A stretch of DNA of 64,000 bases from Rhexocercosporidium sp. MPI-PUGE-AT-0058 (lineage: Eukaryota; Ascomycota; Leotiomycetes; Helotiales): positions 930,001-994,000 of the forward strand of contig JAGTJL010000017.1 of assembly GCA_020746875.1 (NCBI GenBank), read 5' to 3'. The translations under genes were made by a program, and so were the position numbers. Under the pieces are notes generated by a model. The model was not told the DNA's origin and did no database searches. It was given only the letters and a program-made list of their open reading frames with translations. Below, piece after piece: positions 60,167 to 64,000 of the stretch (position 1 is its first letter; each line of letters begins with the position of its first letter).

Positions 60167-63100
60167 ATGAAGGACTTCATCACTGTCCTCTGGACATGTT
60201 TCTTCCTCCAGGCTGTCGCCATCACATCCCAATCCCTTCCCTACAACCCAACGACCATCCTCCTCCCGCCCACCACTTCGAAGAATAGGGATCTCGCATA
60301 TGCATTCGTCCCAGCCGATTCCGATACCACTCACTTTCTGTCACTTAATATCTCCTCGACCATCTCGGTCTCAAATCTAACCCTCGATATCATCTCTTCG
60401 GATCTATCATTCCTCAGCAACAGCAGCAATGCTCTCATTCCGTCTATCTCCCCTCTAGGAGAAATATCAGTCTACACCGGATCATGCGAAACATCTACCA
60501 GCTCAGCATTATGGCGCTTCACTGCCTCGAACACAAGTACAATTGGCGACGGAACATGGGAGGAGGAAACAACCACCACTGGTAGCGGAGTGACAGCTGC
60601 TGCTCTCCCTGGGGCTGACTTCCTCTCCACATCATTCAGCTTCTCGACACTGGTCAATGCCAATACATTGCAGACAAAAATCTACATCTTCGGCGGCATG
60701 TGCCCGACCGAGGCTGCTACGACCTCAACATGGCAATCGGCAGCTTCATACTCGAATCATATGCTACGATTTACGCCTTCGACATCCTCCGATCAGACTA
60801 CTTATACACTCGAACTTCCTACAAGCAGAGGTCCGCCAATTGCCGAAGCTGGGTTCTCCATTACGGGGCTAACTCCAACGTATTCGAATGGCTCAGGCAT
60901 TGAGACACAACAGCAGAGCTTTGTGTTGGTTGGAGGACATACACAGACTGCTTTCATAAATATGAGTCAAGTCGCAATCTGGAGTCTACCAGAGGAGAGT
61001 TGGAGTTTCGTCACAGTGGATTCTCCTGGGACTTCAAATGGGAACACGGAATTGGCTGTTAAGAGTACGGTTACGGAAGTCGATAGTAGGTCTGGACATA
61101 CGGCTGTTTTGACTGAAGATGGAGGTAGCATCGTCATTCTTGGCGGGTGGGTGGGTGATGTATCTCAGGCAGCAGATCCACAACTTGCGGTCTTGAATCT
61201 GGGTCAGGGCTTTGGAGGGTCGGGAGATTGGAAGTGGACTGTTCCGGATCAACAACCGTCTGGAAGTGGGATATATGGTCATGGTGCCGTCATGTTACCT
61301 GGGAATGTCATGATGGTGCTTGGTGGCTACAACATCTCGTCTTCTGGAAACACGAAGAGAGAGACGGCTTCTGGAGTTCAGGCACAATTCTTTAATGCTA
61401 CAAGTATGACCTGGACTACGGATTACACTAACCCAGCATACGTCGCTGCCATAGCCAGCAACTCAGCCAGCGCCTCATCAGCATCAAAGTCCAAATCAAC
61501 TTCAACAAAAGTCGGACTCGGTGCGGGTCTCGGTCTGGGACTCGCAGCTATTCTTGGTGCTATCCTTGTATATTTTTGTTACAACCGCCGACTCAACCGG
61601 AGGAGAAAAGAAGCACGAGAAAGGGATCTCAGGAATCTGAGTCTCGGAGCTGCGAATTTCTACGAGTCGCCAAGACGAGAGATGAGCCAGAATGGCGGCT
61701 TCCCATGGTCCAATGGTCGATGGAATGGACGGAATGACGACGGAGAGAGAGGCGATCCTATCTATGACTCCAATAGTGCTGTGGCTGGGTACGAGAATCT
61801 GAACTCTGGTGTTCATGGACTTGGAGATAGGGGTCAGATTCCACAACCCCCAAAGCAGATCCCGCGGAAACCTTTGCATTCTCGGAACGCTCGTGGAGCT
61901 TATCAGCCAACGCCAACTTTCGACTTCAATAATGGCAATGGACATGGTCGGGCGAATAGTCTTGGAACAGCTGGGCCAATTCATCCTATCTACGAAGCAG
62001 ATGAAGATGATCAGACCCACCATACTGTAGATGAGGTCGGCATTGCGATTGGAGACCCAAGCTTCACACCAGGTCCAGCTGATAGCAGTCGATACTCTGA
62101 TCCATTCAAAGATCCCCCTCCAGCCAACTTCTCAGCACCCTTACGCCGCAACCGTAGCGTCAGCAGCTCAGAAGCAGAGAGTCCAGCACGATCTCGCGAG
62201 CGGGAGATTCAGGAATGGGTCTCTGATTGGGCTGCTGCGGATGCACTTCTCAATTCTCAAGCCAGGTCCCATTCAAATGTTGGAAGAATCTCTCCTACAA
62301 GACGAGCACAATTGATTGCTGCCACTACCGTCAGCTCCGTTAATGGCGAAGAAGAAAGTGGTCGAACAGCAAGCAATCTCAGCGAACGTACGGATCGTAG
62401 CATCAATATTTCTAGCGTGAGTATCTCTCGATCAGGATCTAGCTCTCAGGGACGTTCGAGATCAAACTCCCTCCGAGGATTCATCACAGGCATGAACCCG
62501 TTCGCATCCACCGTTACTGGAAGCTCAAATCTCTCCCCCATTTTCGACTCCAACACTGGTGCACCACGAAGTGCAGGGAGCGGCTCTTCAAGCTCCTTCA
62601 ACACCGCACGCACCAGCTTCCCAACCCTGCAAGCAGAAGGCGAAACACTCCTCCCCAGACCCGTCGACGAGATGTCAGCAGGTGAACACTCACCAACTCG
62701 TTCCCAGCACGACTTCATCCAAGGCAGCCCCTCAAAAAGCAAACCCTCCGCACTTGGTAAAGGCCGCGCAGGCTGGCTAGGAAGTCTCCGCCGAGTCTTC
62801 GTCACCAATGGCGAAAACAGCGAAACATTCAACCCGCACTCCCCAATCTACAGAGATGTTAGTCCAACGCGCGACCAAACCGTCGGACAACCGCGCCGCA
62901 CAGTCAGCGCAGGCGCTACACTATGGCGACGCAAACAAGGTAAAAGCGATTGGGAAGACAGTGCCGACCTCAACGCCAACCCACGCTCCAACACATTCAC
63001 CAACGACCAAAAGCCTCAATTCCAACGTCATTACACGGACAGTCCCACTCATAGTGATGTTCATGGTGGTCAAGATGACGATGATGAGGACTGGGATGTC

Positions 63101-63598
63101 GAGCAGGCAGTGCAGAACCGTGTCGTGCAGGTCATGTTCACGGTCCCGAAGGAGAAGCTGAGGGTCGTTAATGTGGATGAGGATGAGATGAGGAGTGAGG
63201 CTGCTAGTAGTGTTGCAGGTGGGAGTCTGAGGAGTCGGAAGGGGAGTGGAAGGAGGAGTTTGAGGGGGTTGGTTATGCCGATGCCTGGTGGTGTGGAGGT
63301 GGAGAGGGAGGGGAAACCGTTGTTGGTTGATGTTGATGGTGATGGTGATGAGCCGGAGGATCTTGAGAATGTGCTCGAGCAGGAGAAAGCAAAGGAGAAG
63401 GGGAAAGAAGTTGTGTTTGATCATGATGTCGAGGTTGTTGCTCAGAAGGCGAGGATGAGTGAGAGGGAGAGGGTTAGGGAGATGGAGAAAGAGATGGAGA
63501 GGGAGGTTGCGAGGGAGGATAGTCCGACCAGGAAGACGAAGAGTAAAGTTCTGGGTTTGGTCGAGAGTATCGAGAGGAGGGGGAGTCCGGAACGGTGA
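60167..63598 (+). CDS. Large single-pass membrane protein with kelch-type beta-propeller ectodomain
   Basis: Single-exon gene of 1143 residues. A signal peptide covers about residues 1-22. The ectodomain to about residue 440 has kelch/galactose-oxidase-like repeats: IYIFGGMCP, FVLVGGHTQ, GSIVILGGWVGD and VMMVLGGYN, each followed by Trp-containing strands, and many N-glycosylation sites. One helix lies at about 448-470 (glycine-rich, GLGLAAILGAILVYFCY), followed by NRRLNRRRKEAR. The cytoplasmic tail of about 670 residues is disordered and Ser/Arg/Asp-rich, with SRSGSSSQGRSRS-type phosphorylation-prone stretches and a charged helical end (EREREKEME-like). The plan is that of a surface sensor or polarity protein conserved in Pezizomycotina; partner and ligand are unknown. 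Confidence 0.85.
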   Translation: MKDFITVLWTCFFLQAVAITSQSLPYNPTTILLPPTTSKNRDLAYAFVPADSDTTHFLSLNISSTISVSNLTLDIISSDLSFLSNSSNALIPSISPLGEISVYTGSCETSTSSALWRFTASNTSTIGDGTWEEETTTTGSGVTAAALPGADFLSTSFSFSTLVNANTLQTKIYIFGGMCPTEAATTSTWQSAASYSNHMLRFTPSTSSDQTTYTLELPTSRGPPIAEAGFSITGLTPTYSNGSGIETQQQSFVLVGGHTQTAFINMSQVAIWSLPEESWSFVTVDSPGTSNGNTELAVKSTVTEVDSRSGHTAVLTEDGGSIVILGGWVGDVSQAADPQLAVLNLGQGFGGSGDWKWTVPDQQPSGSGIYGHGAVMLPGNVMMVLGGYNISSSGNTKRETASGVQAQFFNATSMTWTTDYTNPAYVAAIASNSASASSASKSKSTSTKVGLGAGLGLGLAAILGAILVYFCYNRRLNRRRKEARERDLRNLSLGAANFYESPRREMSQNGGFPWSNGRWNGRNDDGERGDPIYDSNSAVAGYENLNSGVHGLGDRGQIPQPPKQIPRKPLHSRNARGAYQPTPTFDFNNGNGHGRANSLGTAGPIHPIYEADEDDQTHHTVDEVGIAIGDPSFTPGPADSSRYSDPFKDPPPANFSAPLRRNRSVSSSEAESPARSREREIQEWVSDWAAADALLNSQARSHSNVGRISPTRRAQLIAATTVSSVNGEEESGRTASNLSERTDRSINISSVSISRSGSSSQGRSRSNSLRGFITGMNPFASTVTGSSNLSPIFDSNTGAPRSAGSGSSSSFNTARTSFPTLQAEGETLLPRPVDEMSAGEHSPTRSQHDFIQGSPSKSKPSALGKGRAGWLGSLRRVFVTNGENSETFNPHSPIYRDVSPTRDQTVGQPRRTVSAGATLWRRKQGKSDWEDSADLNANPRSNTFTNDQKPQFQRHYTDSPTHSDVHGGQDDDDEDWDVEQAVQNRVVQVMFTVPKEKLRVVNVDEDEMRSEAASSVAGGSLRSRKGSGRRSLRGLVMPMPGGVEVEREGKPLLVDVDGDGDEPEDLENVLEQEKAKEKGKEVVFDHDVEVVAQKARMSERERVREMEKEMEREVAREDSPTRKTKSKVLGLVESIERRGSPER

Positions 63599-64000
63599 TT
63601 CTCTACTCCATATTCTGCGGTGGTATTTCGCGGGGGTTGGTTCTGAATAGTAAGCTCTTTCAGCGCTTTGGAGGCGATGTTCGGGAACCTGAACTCCTCG
63701 TCAGGGTGGATTGGTGATGAAGAGGATGGCGGGATTGTGGAGTATGGTATGAGGATGGAATGGAGGATGGCGTACTTGGCACTGGTTCTGTCTTTGGGTT
63801 TTAGGATATGCATGGGATTCTGTAAGATTTACGACATTACATTCGTTTTGGCATTGGGCTCGATGAATGAAGATGTACCGCCAGATGAGGCTGAAAAGTA
63901 CGGGGTGGATTGAAGGTAGTAGATAGATGACCCTCGCTTCTTGCATGCATGTACGTGTGTTGGTTTGGGATCCGGAACTGGATCTGGGTTTGGACTTGGA
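63599..64000. other. Intergenic at right edge
   Basis: 3' side of the kelch protein gene. Small frames only; nothing recognised before the window ends. Confidence 0.45.

Noticed and set aside
1..64000. tRNA, rRNA and CRISPR array search by eye
   Set aside because: No clover-leaf-like T-loop/anticodon arrangement, rRNA block or spaced direct-repeat array was recognised; a covariance-model scan would be needed to be sure about tRNAs.

Overview
The window is genomic DNA of a filamentous ascomycete (Pezizomycotina). The evidence is short GT-AG introns of about 45 to 215 bases, Zn(II)2Cys6 proteins, a HET-domain gene, a Pth11-type rhodopsin-domain protein, a WSC sensor and a fungal Met2 with its low-complexity insert. 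The overall flavour suggests Leotiomycetes/Helotiales, but that is only an impression. All gene models were spliced by eye from reading frame, splice sites and family motifs.

Layout. Bases 1-9567 are conserved housekeeping: the 5' part of met2 (homoserine O-acetyltransferase, minus strand, runs off the left edge), divergent from a three-exon THO2 gene (mRNA export). Bases 9.6-26 kb are accessory: a decayed adenylate-forming enzyme pseudogene, a seven-exon secreted tyrosinase with a 6-base micro-exon, an eight-exon rhodopsin-domain membrane protein, a small tail-anchored protein, and a HET-domain gene just downstream of a short Zn2Cys6 protein on the same strand. Bases 26-36 kb hold an acidic orphan protein, a GT31 glycosyltransferase, an orphan single-pass membrane protein and an HSL-type esterase. 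Bases 36-49.6 kb hold a Zn2Cys6 transcription factor, a Pho84-type phosphate transporter, two opposed members of an unknown protein family (one clearly dead, one with an in-frame stop) and a luciferase-like FMN monooxygenase. Bases 52-63.6 kb are the cell surface end: a WSC cell-wall sensor with a 4.9-kb gene-poor upstream region that carries simple repeats and a MITE-like inverted-repeat element, a dimeric alpha/beta-barrel protein, a possible tiny two-exon gene, and a large kelch-propeller single-pass membrane protein.

How the genes may work together. I see no operon-like or complete biosynthetic cluster. The WSC sensor and the kelch membrane protein share a plan (secreted ectodomain, one membrane helix, long basic/serine-rich cytoplasmic tail) and both look like surface sensors. 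Pho4-type boxes upstream of the phosphate transporter fit phosphate control. The Zn2Cys6-HET pair is the most system-like arrangement, and the adenylate-forming pseudogene next to a tyrosinase may be the remnant of a lost metabolite locus. No tRNA, rRNA or CRISPR array was recognised.
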